Source: Croceibacterium_A sp044506565 (GTDB taxonomy: Bacteria > Pseudomonadota > Alphaproteobacteria > Sphingomonadales > Sphingomonadaceae). Taken from it: 44,437 nt of DNA. The notes beneath the pieces were generated by a model. The model did not search any database. It was not told where the DNA came from and saw only the letters and a program-made list of their open reading frames with translations. Below, one piece after another: positions 33,710 through 44,161 of the stretch. The translations under genes and the position numbers were made by a program. The stretch is from contig JBIQKN010000021.1 in the NCBI GenBank assembly GCA_044506565.1, positions 1-44,437 on the forward strand, read 5' to 3'. The stretch's first letter is position 1. The number at the start of each line of letters is the position of its first letter.

Positions 33710-34108
33710 ATGATGGCGTTCGTCGACCGGACCACCCGTAGAGGGCCGCGTGTCCCGTTCCAGGTCTGGGGTTGGACGACGCTGCTCGTCGTCCTGCTGA
33801 GCGCGACGCCGAGTGGAAGCCAGGTGCTCAGCCGGCTGGTCGGTTCGGCGTTTGACCCGGCGGCCGTTTCGGTCGCGCTCGGGCCGAAGCAGCCGAAGTC
33901 CAAGGTCTTCGCCAAGGCCTCTGTTGGACGCCCTCCGGACGCGCTCGACGACGCTCCGCCCTCCGGCGCCGCTCCGGCAATCCTGCCGGTCGAGGCTGGA
34001 CGCGGCAGCGTCGAGCATGTGCCGGCGGACGAGCCCTTGCCGCCGTTTCGCGGTTATGCCGGGCTCTCGGTCAAGGCGCACGGAGCGCGCGCACCGCCGC
34101 ACGGCTGA
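33710..34108 (+). CDS. Hypothetical protein with one membrane helix
   Basis: A 132-residue protein of unknown family. A basic N terminus (R-T-T-R-R-G-P-R) leads to one hydrophobic helix (about 23-38), then a Pro/Ala/Asp-rich, apparently unstructured tail. This orientation (N-in) suggests a periplasmic tail. Two adjacent ATG codons (33710 and 33713) lack a strong ribosome site. No homologue is recognised, so the call rests on open frame length and codon use only. Confidence 0.5.
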   Translation: MMAFVDRTTRRGPRVPFQVWGWTTLLVVLLSATPSGSQVLSRLVGSAFDPAAVSVALGPKQPKSKVFAKASVGRPPDALDDAPPSGAAPAILPVEAGRGSVEHVPADEPLPPFRGYAGLSVKAHGARAPPHG

Positions 34109-34192
34109 CCGAGCCACGCCGCCGGAACGCCGGCGGCTCGTGATCGTTGCCGCGGCGTCGCTACGACATCGCGGCCGACTGCGGAGGTCGCC

Positions 34193-34300
34193 ATGAAACG
34201 CGCACAACGAAATCCGCCTCGCTGGTTCGCGCCGGCCGTCCTGGTCGGCGGTGCCATCGCCGGAGCCGTCTTCGCCGGTCTGATTGCCACGCTTCAGTAA
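34193..34300 (+). CDS. 35-residue single-helix membrane microprotein
   Basis: A short open frame of 35 codons with a good Shine-Dalgarno (GGAGG, 6 bases before ATG). The product is basic at the N terminus (M-K-R-A-Q-R-N-P-P-R-W) and then a continuous hydrophobic helix of about 23 residues rich in Ala/Gly/Val, ending L-I-A-T-L-Q. It lies 50 bases before the Kef-type antiporter start on the same strand and may be an accessory subunit or simply an upstream leader peptide. No homologue recognised. Confidence 0.5.
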   Translation: MKRAQRNPPRWFAPAVLVGGAIAGAVFAGLIATLQ

Positions 34301-34350
34301 TGCCACCGTCCGCGGGGCCGCCGTCGCCCCGCGGGCAACCCGGAGACTCC

Positions 34351-36009
34351 ATGCCCCATCATACGCCGCTCATCGGAACGATTATCGCGGGCCTCGTGGT
34401 CGCTTTCGCCATGGGAGCCATTGCGCACCGCCTGCGGGTCTCGCCGGTCGCCGGTTACCTGTTTGCCGGCGTCATCGTCGGGCCATTCACTCCCGGCTTC
34501 GTCGCCGACGTCGCGCTGGCGAACGAGCTGGCCGAACTCGGCGTGATCCTGCTGATGTTCGGGGTCGGCCTGCACTTCTCGCTGCGCGACTTGCTGTCGG
34601 TCAGGAATATCGCCGTCCCCGGTGCGCTGGTCCAGATCGCCGTGGCGACCCTGCTCGGCTCCGGCCTGGCGCTGTCGCTGGGCTGGACGCTGGCCGCCGG
34701 CTTCGTGTTCGGTCTCGCGCTGTCGGTCGCCAGTACGGTCGTCCTGCTGCGCGCGATGCAGGCGCGCGACTTGCTCCACACCGAGCGCGGGCGAATCGCG
34801 GTAGGCTGGCTGATCGTCGAGGACCTGGCGATGGTCGTCGCGCTGGTGGTTCTTCCGCCGGTCGCCGGGCTGCTTTCCGGCGAAGCTGTGGGAGGCGCGA
34901 ACATCGCCGCGGCGTTCGGGCTGATGCTGCTCAAGGTGGGCGGGTTCATTGCCTTCATGCTGATCGTCGCCAAGCGGATCGTACCGATCGCGTTGCACTG
35001 GGTGGCGCACACCGGCTCGCGCGAGCTGTTCCGTCTGGCAGTTCTGTCGATCGCACTCGGCGTGGCCTTCGGCGCGGCGATGGTTTTCGACGTCTCCTTC
35101 GCGCTCGGCGCGTTCTTCGCCGGCATGATCCTCGGCGAAAGCGAGCTCAGCCGGCGCGCGGCCGAGGAGACACTGCCGCTGCGCGATGCGTTCGCGGTGC
35201 TGTTCTTTGTTTCGGTCGGCATGCTGTTCGATCCGACCGTGGTGATCGAGCGGCCGTGGCCCCTGATCGCGACGGTGATCATCATCGTGTTCGGCAAGTC
35301 GATCGCCGCCTACGGCATCGTCCGCGCCTTCGGCCACGCCAACCGCACCGCGCTGACCATCTCGGCCAGCCTCGCGCAGATCGGCGAGTTCTCGTTCATC
35401 CTGGCCGGGCTCGGGACCGGTCTCGGCGTGCTGCCTTCCGAAGGACGGGACCTGATCCTCGCGGGTGCTATCATCTCGATCTTCCTCAATCCGTTCGTAT
35501 TCACGGCCGTGGCCGGGCGGATCGGCACCGAGAAGGAGCGGGAGCGTGCCGAGGGCGAGGCCAAGGAGAGGGAGCGCCAGCGAGAGCGGCGCGACCACAC
35601 GATCCTGGTCGGCTTCGGCAGGGTCGGACGCATCGTCGGCGAAACATCCGCCGGCGCCGGCCGTGCCATGGTGGTGATCGAAGACCGGTCCGACCTGGCC
35701 CAGACAGCGGCCGACCTTGGATTGCCGGTGGTCGTGGGCAACGCCACCGCGGCCCATGTCTTGCGTGAGGCCGGCATCGCCGAAGCCACCCGCCTGGTCA
35801 TCGCGATACCCGAGGGTTTCGAGGCCGGTGCGATCGCCGAGCGCGCGCGCAAGGCCAACCCCGGCATCACGATCCTCGCCCGGGCGCACTCCGACGCGGA
35901 AGTCGAGCACCTCGAGAAGCTCGGGGTCGACCAGATCGTGATGGGCGAACGCGAAATCGCCCGACGGCTGCTCGAGCTGATTCGACGCAAGCTGCGCGAG
36001 GAGGCATGA
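34351..36009 (+). CDS. CPA2 cation:proton antiporter, YbaL/KefB type
   Basis: A 552-residue membrane transporter. About 12 helices (1-390) of the monovalent cation:proton antiporter-2 family include the N-L-A-E-L-G-V-I-L-L-M-F-like region (L-A-E-L-G-V-I-L-L-M-F) and Q-I-G-E-F-S-F-I-L. A charged linker (about 390-415, E-K-E-R-E-R-A-E-G-E-A-K) leads to a TrkA-N domain with G-F-G-R-V-G-R-I-V-G near 418-427 and nucleotide pocket I-E-D. Kef-type systems are gated by glutathione adducts and protect against electrophiles; whether this one is a Kef channel or a YbaL-like antiporter cannot be fixed. ATG 34351 is chosen by the GGAGA site. Confidence 0.88.
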   Translation: MPHHTPLIGTIIAGLVVAFAMGAIAHRLRVSPVAGYLFAGVIVGPFTPGFVADVALANELAELGVILLMFGVGLHFSLRDLLSVRNIAVPGALVQIAVATLLGSGLALSLGWTLAAGFVFGLALSVASTVVLLRAMQARDLLHTERGRIAVGWLIVEDLAMVVALVVLPPVAGLLSGEAVGGANIAAAFGLMLLKVGGFIAFMLIVAKRIVPIALHWVAHTGSRELFRLAVLSIALGVAFGAAMVFDVSFALGAFFAGMILGESELSRRAAEETLPLRDAFAVLFFVSVGMLFDPTVVIERPWPLIATVIIIVFGKSIAAYGIVRAFGHANRTALTISASLAQIGEFSFILAGLGTGLGVLPSEGRDLILAGAIISIFLNPFVFTAVAGRIGTEKERERAEGEAKERERQRERRDHTILVGFGRVGRIVGETSAGAGRAMVVIEDRSDLAQTAADLGLPVVVGNATAAHVLREAGIAEATRLVIAIPEGFEAGAIAERARKANPGITILARAHSDAEVEHLEKLGVDQIVMGEREIARRLLELIRRKLREEA

Positions 36010-36016
36010 AGCGCGG

Positions 36017-36729
36017 ATGGAACTGACTTCGCTCGACTACGCAGACGGCGCGACGGCGCTCACCGGCCTGCTCGCCCGCCCTTCGGGACCGCCGCGCGCC
36101 GCGGTACTGGTGTTCCCGACGATCATGAACTCGACACCCGCGGTCGAGGCAAGGCCCGCGCGCTGGCCGAGGCCGGGTACGTCGCGCTGATCGCGGACTT
36201 CTACGGCACGCGACCGGCGAGCTTCGACGAGGCGAGAACGCTGGCCGCGCAGATCCGGCCCGATCCGCTCGTCTATCGCCGTCGGCTCAGGGCCGGGCTG
36301 CGCGCGCTCGCGAGCCTTCCCGAAGCGGATGGGCTGCCGCTCGGCGCGATCGGCTTCTGCATGGGTGGACAGGCCGCGCTCGAACTGGCGCGGGACGGCG
36401 CGCCGCTGTTCGCGGTGACGAGCCTCCACGGCCTGCTTGACACCGGGCTCCCGGCTGAGCCCGGAGCGATCACCGCACGGATCCTCGTATGTCACGGCGA
36501 CGCCGACCCGATGGTGCCGCGCAGCCAGGTGGTCGCCTTCTGGGAGGAGATGGACGAGGCACAGGCCAACTGGCACTTCCACTCGTACAGCGGCGTCAAG
36601 CACGGCTTCACCAACCCGGCCAAGGTCGAGGGCAATCCGGCGGTCGCCTACGATGCGAGCGCCGACCGGCAGAGCTGGGCGGCGATGCTCTCGCTGTTCG
36701 ACGAGGTGCTTGGCGCCGAAGCGCGTTAG
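36017..36729 (+). pseudogene. Dienelactone hydrolase family gene, frameshifted
   Basis: An alpha/beta hydrolase of the dienelactone hydrolase family, read in two frames. From ATG 36017 the first 44 codons encode M-E-L-T-S-L-D-Y onward to P-T-I-M-N-S-T-P-A-V-E, then run into a TGA. The continuation (K-A-R-A-L-A-E-A-G-Y-V-A-L-I-A-D-F-Y-G) lies in another frame from 36151; one base is missing near 36149-36151. The rest keeps the catalytic triad: Cys in G-F-C-M-G-G-Q, Asp in H-G-D-A-D-P-M, His in V-K-H-G-F. Whole length (about 238 residues) is normal. With all active-site residues intact, this is either a recent mutation or a sequencing error. It overlaps the convergent dehydrogenase by four bases. 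Confidence 0.8.
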
Positions 36730-38456
36730 CCCTGCGGGGCAAAGGCCTCGGCCGGCAGCGCCATCAGCGTGCTGGCGCCCGCCTCGACGCGCCGCCGCAA
36801 CGTCACCGCCTCGGGAAGCGCGCGCGCCGCGTAGTGGCGGGCGGCGACCAGCTTGGCGGCGCTGAGCGGCTCGCCGGCATTGGCGAGCGCGGCCCGGGCC
36901 AGCCGCAGCCACATCCACCCGACTGCGAGAAGCCCGATGAGGTGCATGTAGGCGTAGGATCCGGCACCGAGGTCGTCGAAGCTCTCCTTGCCGGCCGACA
37001 GCAGCCACAAGCTGGCCTCGCGCGCCTCGTGCATCGCCTCGCGCAACGGCGCGGCGACGTCGTGCAACTCGCTCGGCGCCGTTTCACATTCGCCCTCGAC
37101 CAGAGCGAGGAAGCGCTCGGCCACCAGGCCACCGTCGCGCAGCAGCTTGCGTCCCGCGAGGTCGAGCGCCTGGACGCCGTTGGCGCCTTCGTAGATCATC
37201 GGCACGCGCGCATCGCGAACGATCTGCTCCATGCCCCATTCGGCAATGTAGCCGTGGCCGCCGAAGACCTGCTGCATGGCGACCGCAGTCTCGAAGCCCT
37301 TGTCGGTCCCGAAGCCCTTGATCACCGGCGTCAGGAACGAGACCAGCGCTTCCGCGGCCGCCCGCTCCGCTTCGGTCTCGGCGGTATGCGACAGGTCGAT
37401 CTGGTGCGCGGTCCACAGGACCAGCGCACGGAAGCCTTCGGTGAAGGCGCGAGCGTCCATCAGCATCCGCCGAACATCGGGATGGACGATCAGCGGATCG
37501 GCAGGCGCCTTGCTGCCGGGCGCCCGGCCCTGCCGCCTCTCGAGCGCGTAGGCGGCAGCGTTCTGGTAGGCGAGTTCGGCCTGGGCGAGGCCCTGGTTGC
37601 CGCACGACAGGCGGGCCGCATTCATCATGATGAACATTGCCGCGAGGCCTTCGTTCTCGGCGCCGACCAGCCAGCCGGTGGCGCCGTCGAAGTTCATCAC
37701 GCAGGTGGCGCTTCCGCGGACGCCCATCTTGTGCTCGATCGCGCCGCACGAGACGGCGTTGCGGCTTCCGTCGGGGAGAATCTTCGGCACGACGAGCAGC
37801 GAGACGCCGCGGGTTCCCTCCGGCGCACCCGGCAGCCTGGCCAGCACCAGGTGGACGATATTATCCGTCAGGTCCTGCTCGCCGCCCGAGCAGAAGATCT
37901 TCTCGCCGGTGACCGAAAAGCTGCCGTCGCCGCGCGGCTCGGCGCGGGTCCGCAATAGCCCGAGGTCGGTGCCCGCGTGCGCCTCGGTCAGCGCCATCGT
38001 GCCGAGCCATTCGCCCGAGACGAGCTTCGGAAGGTATGCGGCCTTCAGCTCCTCGCTGCCGCGATCCATCAGCGCCGCGACCGCGCCATGAGTCAGGCCG
38101 GGATACATGTTGAACGCGTGGCACGCCGAATCGAGGAACTCCTCGACCACCGTCGCCAGCACGTGCGGCAGGCCCTGCCCGCCGTGCTCCTCGGGGAGCG
38201 CGAGTGTGCCCCAGCCCGACTCGACGTACTGGCGATAGGTTTCGCGGAAACCTTTCGGGGTGGCGACGCTGCCGTCGGGAAGGCGCGTGCACCCCTCGCG
38301 GTCGGCGGACTGGTTGAGCGGAGCGACGACCTCGGCGGCAAAGCGGCCCGCCTCCTCGAGTATCGGGCCGAGCAGGTCCGGGTCGATCCCGGCCCCGCCG
38401 AGGAGGTGATCGATGATGAAACGCGCGTCGTGGATCGGGGGTGTGTAGCTGGGCAT
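36726..38456 (-). CDS. Acyl-CoA dehydrogenase, long (DmdC/FadE-like) type
   Basis: A 576-residue flavoenzyme that oxidises an acyl-CoA to the 2-enoyl-CoA. The acyl-CoA dehydrogenase domains are in order, with the flavin-interacting A-L-T-E-A-H-A-G-T-D-L-G near 155-166, G-N-Q-G-L-A-Q-A near 286-293, and the catalytic base E423 in M-I-Y-E-G-A-N-G-V-Q. The C-terminal extension marks the long subgroup that includes 3-methylmercaptopropionyl-CoA dehydrogenase DmdC. The substrate is not fixed. Confidence 0.88.
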   Translation of the reverse strand: MPSYTPPIHDARFIIDHLLGGAGIDPDLLGPILEEAGRFAAEVVAPLNQSADREGCTRLPDGSVATPKGFRETYRQYVESGWGTLALPEEHGGQGLPHVLATVVEEFLDSACHAFNMYPGLTHGAVAALMDRGSEELKAAYLPKLVSGEWLGTMALTEAHAGTDLGLLRTRAEPRGDGSFSVTGEKIFCSGGEQDLTDNIVHLVLARLPGAPEGTRGVSLLVVPKILPDGSRNAVSCGAIEHKMGVRGSATCVMNFDGATGWLVGAENEGLAAMFIMMNAARLSCGNQGLAQAELAYQNAAAYALERRQGRAPGSKAPADPLIVHPDVRRMLMDARAFTEGFRALVLWTAHQIDLSHTAETEAERAAAEALVSFLTPVIKGFGTDKGFETAVAMQQVFGGHGYIAEWGMEQIVRDARVPMIYEGANGVQALDLAGRKLLRDGGLVAERFLALVEGECETAPSELHDVAAPLREAMHEAREASLWLLSAGKESFDDLGAGSYAYMHLIGLLAVGWMWLRLARAALANAGEPLSAAKLVAARHYAARALPEAVTLRRRVEAGASTLMALPAEAFAPQG

Positions 38457-38475
38457 GCGGGCCGACTAGCCCCGC

Positions 38476-38928
38476 TCAGCCGTCGAGGCGAGTCAGGTTT
38501 TCTCCGAGTAGCGCTCGATAAAAGCAGCTGCGCTTCCCGGTGTGGCACGCCGGCCCCTCGGGACGCACCTTGAGCACGAGCGCGTCCTGGTCGCAGTCGA
38601 CCAGAATCGCCTCTACCCTGAGCACGTGGCCCGAGGTCTCACCCTTCTTCCACAGCCGGCCGCGGCTGCGCGAATGGAAGTGCGCCAGGCCGGTCTCGCG
38701 AGTGGCATCGAGAGCCTCGCGATCCATGAACGCGACCATCAGCACCTCGCCGCTGGCCGCGTCCTGCGCGATTGCGACCAGCAGGCCCGCGGAATCGAAG
38801 CGGGGCAGGAATTCCACACCGCTCTCGCGGGCGGCGACGTCGTCCGGGCTGTCCGAAATTGGTGCAGTTCCTTTGCGAAAATGGCCGCAAACCCGCGTGC
38901 CGATTGAGGTTTGTTGCACGATAACCAC
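38476..38928 (-). CDS. hisI: Phosphoribosyl-AMP cyclohydrolase
   Basis: Third step of histidine synthesis: opens the purine ring of phosphoribosyl-AMP. Zinc and magnesium sites are visible: D111-C112-D113 in V-D-C-D-Q-D-A-L-V-L, and C128-H129-T in A-C-H-T-G-K-R-S-C-F. The active-site block H-F-H-S-R-S-R-G-R-L-W-K-K-G-E-T-S-G is intact. The first about 30 residues are not family-like, so the true start is probably further in, for example GTG 38817; the coordinates given are the longest option. No hisE is fused. Confidence 0.93.
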   Translation of the reverse strand: MVIVQQTSIGTRVCGHFRKGTAPISDSPDDVAARESGVEFLPRFDSAGLLVAIAQDAASGEVLMVAFMDREALDATRETGLAHFHSRSRGRLWKKGETSGHVLRVEAILVDCDQDALVLKVRPEGPACHTGKRSCFYRALLGENLTRLDG

Positions 38929-38960
38929 AGAGCCGAGTCAAAATCCATGCTGCGCCGCGA

Positions 38961-39194
38961 AGCCGCTTTGTGGCAATCCCTTTCAATGGGATGAATGGTG
39001 CAGCGGCTGTGACGGGCCGCGACCTGCCGGCAGCGCCGGATACGCGCCAAGGAAGGGGGGTCTCGGCACCAGTCCGCAAGGGCGGGCCGGGAAAATGAGG
39101 GTTCGGACCGACGCGTTATCTGGGGGGGTGACGCGGTAACCGGTCCAGCGAACTTCGTCACGCGAACGCCCGGGGCAACCCCCCGGGCGTTTTG
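38961..39194 (+). ncRNA. Candidate structured small RNA between hisI and comF
   Basis: The 280 bases between two leftward genes have no protein gene, yet fold well on the plus strand. Nested stems: AGCCGCT (38961-38967) with AGCGGCT (39002-39008), enclosing ATCCC (38976-38980) with GGGAT (38988-38992); TCTCGGC (39061-39067) with GCCGGGA (39086-39092), enclosing a GTCC-GCAA-GGGC hairpin with a GNRA-type loop (39072-39083); GTTC-GGACC (39101-39109) with GGTCC (39142-39146) and GAAC (39150-39153), enclosing GTTATC (39115-39120) with GGTAAC (39135-39140). A plus-strand intrinsic terminator ends it. No promoter is obvious, and it does not resemble SRP RNA, tmRNA, RNase P RNA or a riboswitch I know. 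Confidence 0.42.
39165..39194 (+). terminator. Rho-independent terminator
   Basis: AACGCCCGGGG (39165-39175) and CCCCGGGCGTT (39181-39191) form an 11-bp perfect stem with loop CAACC, followed on the plus strand by T residues (TTTT spanning the stem end to 39193). The T tract is on the plus strand, so it fits a rightward transcript. On the minus strand it lies 18 bases past the comF stop but has almost no T tract. Confidence 0.8.
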
Positions 39195-39208
39195 CTTCGG
39201 GTCGCTTG

Positions 39209-39943
39209 TCACAGCGCTTCCTCCAGCACCCGCGCGAAGCAGGCGACGACGACACGCTCGGCGCCGGCGCGCTTGAGCGCCGCGACGCAGGCATCGGAGG
39301 TCGCACCGCTGGTCATGACGTCGTCGACCAGCACGACCTTCGCACCTCGCAGACGTTCGCGGCGGCCCGGCCGCGCGGCAATTGCGCCGGTCAGAGCCCG
39401 GGCGCGGGCCGACCGGCCGAGACCGCCGAGCGTCGGGGTCCGCTTGCGCCGGACGAGACCGTCGACGAGGAGCGTCGCCCCGCGCTGCCGGGCGATCTCG
39501 CGAGCCAGCAACGCAGACTGGTTGAACCCTCGTCGCCATAGCCGCAGCGGGTGCAGCGGTACAGGAACGACCAGCCAGTCGCGGTCGAGATCGGGCAGTC
39601 GCACGGCGATCAGCCGCGCCAGCAGCGGCGCGAGGGCTATGCGGCGGCCGTGCTTGAAGCCCAGCACGAGCTTGCGCGAGGCATCGTTGTAGAGCGTCGC
39701 GGCCGCCACCCCGTCGTGGCGCGGAGCACGGGCGAGGCACGGCGCGCAGATCGAGCCGGCGGGGACCGGGCCGTCGCCGAACGGCCGCTGGCACAGGGCG
39801 CAGGCAGGCTCGCCGGGTATGGCCAGCTCGGCCCAACACTCGGCGCAGAGCCCGTCCTGCGCTGCGATAGCCGCACCGCACGACGGGCAGCGTGGTGGGT
39901 AGACCAGGTCGACCAGCGGCGCGAAAGCTTGGGCGAGCTTCAC
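39209..39943 (-). CDS. ComF family double-zinc-ribbon phosphoribosyltransferase
   Basis: A 244-residue ComF homologue. Two zinc ribbons are formed by C-P-S-C (about 19-22), C-A-E-C (about 33-36), C-A-L-C (about 48-51) and C-A-P-C (about 66-69). The phosphoribosyltransferase fold then follows, with R-R-G-F-N-Q-S near 136-142 and the PRPP site V-L-V-D-D-V-M-T-S-G-A-T near 205-216. ComF proteins take part in natural DNA uptake or in unknown nucleotide reactions. It is divergent from the methyltransferase gene. Confidence 0.9.
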   Translation of the reverse strand: MKLAQAFAPLVDLVYPPRCPSCGAAIAAQDGLCAECWAELAIPGEPACALCQRPFGDGPVPAGSICAPCLARAPRHDGVAAATLYNDASRKLVLGFKHGRRIALAPLLARLIAVRLPDLDRDWLVVPVPLHPLRLWRRGFNQSALLAREIARQRGATLLVDGLVRRKRTPTLGGLGRSARARALTGAIAARPGRRERLRGAKVVLVDDVMTSGATSDACVAALKRAGAERVVVACFARVLEEAL

Positions 39944-39990
39944 CGGAGCGCCACCTTGCGCCCGAGCCGCGGGGGCGGCAGGAGCCGCGC

Positions 39991-40746
39991 ATGTCCAGCG
40001 CGCCGCCGACGATCTTCTCTCCCGCCCGCCGACAGGCCGTGCGCGAGCGCATTGCGGGCCTCCAGCGGCGGCCCGACGCGGCGCGGTTCGTGATCGACGA
40101 CATGCTCGAGGACGTGCTCGAGCGGCTCGCCTTCCTGCGGCACGAGCCGAAGCGGAGCCTGGTGATCGGCGACTGGACCGGCGAGCTGGTCGGAACGCTG
40201 CGCCGCGGCGGGAGCGAGGTTGCCGAAGCCCGGCCCGAAACGCTCGACGAGGAGCGGCCCTACCCGTTCGGCGGATTCGACCTGATCGCCTCGCTCGGTA
40301 CGCTCGACACGGTCAACGACCTGCCGGGGGCGCTGATTCACATCCGCCGTGCGCTCGCGCCTGGCGGACGGGCGATCGCGAGCTTCGTCGGCGCGGGAAG
40401 CTTGCCGGTGCTGCGCCGGATCATGCTCGCGGCCGATGCCGACCGGCCGGCGGCACGCGTCCATCCGCTGGTCGACGTGCGCGCGGGCGCGCAACTGCTG
40501 CAGCGCGCGGGCTGGGCCGACCCGGTGGCCGACAGCCGGCCGCTCAAGGTGGCCTACCGCTCGCTGGATCGGCTCGTCGACGACCTTCGTGCGCAGGGCC
40601 TCGGCAACGCGCTCGCCTCGCGGGCTCCGGCCTTGGGCAAGGCCGGGCTGGACCGGGCCCGGCGAGCCTTCGCCGAGGCGGCGGATGCGGACGGGCGGGT
40701 GGTCGAGACTTTCGAGATCCTGACCCTGAGCGGACGGTACCCTTAG
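39991..40746 (+). CDS. SAM-dependent methyltransferase (NDUFAF5/BioC-like)
   Basis: A 251-residue class I methyltransferase with a long N-terminal helix (about 10-45, R-R-P-D-A-A-R-F-V-I-D-D-M-L), the SAM-binding strand S-L-V-I-G-D-W-T-G near 56-64, and L-I-A-S-L-G-T-L-D-T-V-N-D-L-P-G near 98-113. It resembles the C1-NDUFAF5-type methyltransferases of alphaproteobacteria that lie divergent from comF. The motif G-D-W-T-G is not the classical G-x-G-x-G, so activity is not certain. ATG chosen with GCAGGAG upstream. Confidence 0.8.
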   Translation: MSSAPPTIFSPARRQAVRERIAGLQRRPDAARFVIDDMLEDVLERLAFLRHEPKRSLVIGDWTGELVGTLRRGGSEVAEARPETLDEERPYPFGGFDLIASLGTLDTVNDLPGALIHIRRALAPGGRAIASFVGAGSLPVLRRIMLAADADRPAARVHPLVDVRAGAQLLQRAGWADPVADSRPLKVAYRSLDRLVDDLRAQGLGNALASRAPALGKAGLDRARRAFAEAADADGRVVETFEILTLSGRYP

Positions 40747-40848
40747 AGCGCGTGCTTCGACAGGGTCAGCACGAGCGGGGTTGGGTGATGAGTGTTCCCT
40801 ATCGGACATGTCCCCTTCCCCGCTCCGAACCCGCTCGTCCTCAGCCTC
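40747..40848. repeat. Palindromic element between two convergent genes
   Basis: ACGAGCGGG at 40771-40779 and CCCGCTCGT at 40830-40838 are perfect inverted arms. Imperfect extensions on both sides (GACAGGGTCAGC before the left arm, CCTCAGCCTCTC after the right arm) lengthen the stem to about 21 bp. It resembles the common sphingomonad intergenic repeats carrying ...GCTCGTGCTGAGC. It separates the methyltransferase from ppdK and could end both transcripts, though no T tract is seen. Confidence 0.65.
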
Positions 40849-43542
<2,694 letters not shown>

Positions 43543-43671
43543 CACCACCATTCCTGACAAGCGAGGCCCGCAAGCATGCCCTGCGTCCCTCAAGAGTCCG
43601 ATCCGGCCTCCCCCATTACAGGCCGTTTCTGACGGGTTACGAGCCTGCCCCGCCTTCCGGTTTATTCCCAA

Positions 43672-44124
43672 TCAAGGCGCGCGCCGGCGGTGCGTCCAGT
43701 GCTCGAGCACCGCTTCGCCCGCCCGGCCCCCAAAAGTGACCGCAGGCGCGTCGCCATCGAGCGAAACCCTGCAGGTGCGGATCCCGAGCAGCCTGTGCGG
43801 TTCGGCCGCCGTGACCCGACGCCAGTCGAGATGCAGCATCGGGTGGAACAGCGCGAAAGCCGCGGGCGGCCGCAGGTAGATGCCGGCGTCGTCGAGCCAG
43901 ACATTCATTGCATTGCGGTAGCTCGCCGCGCGCGGAAACTCGCCGATGACCACGGTTTGCCAGCCATAGCGCGTCGCCGATGCCGGAACCGGCCGGTCCC
44001 AGGCAAAGCGCGACTGCAGCCGCGTCCAGCCGACCCACGAGACGATGCGAAAGACGAGCACGGACAGGGCGGCGAAGAACAGCACGAATCCCACCACCAT
44101 CAGGGCGATCATTCCGGCAGTCAT
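43672..44124 (-). CDS. Hypothetical membrane protein
   Basis: A 150-residue protein with one long N-terminal transmembrane helix (about 3-28), followed by a soluble domain rich in Trp, Arg and His (W-V-G-W-T-R-L-Q-S-R-F and H-P-M-L-H-L-D-W-R-R-V-T). I do not recognise the family. ATG 44124 is preferred over a start 24 codons upstream because the extension is charged and not helix-like. It lies between glyS and ppdK on the same strand. Confidence 0.72.
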   Translation of the reverse strand: MTAGMIALMVVGFVLFFAALSVLVFRIVSWVGWTRLQSRFAWDRPVPASATRYGWQTVVIGEFPRAASYRNAMNVWLDDAGIYLRPPAAFALFHPMLHLDWRRVTAAEPHRLLGIRTCRVSLDGDAPAVTFGGRAGEAVLEHWTHRRRAP

Positions 44125-44161
44125 TCGAGCCCCCCTCTCACGCTCGGGTCGAACCCTCGGG

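Noticed and set aside
38961..39194. SRP RNA, tmRNA or RNase P RNA in the hisI-comF gap
   Set aside because: The conserved GGAA-tetraloop core of SRP RNA, the tRNA-like acceptor end of tmRNA and the conserved RNase P segments could not be found on either strand.
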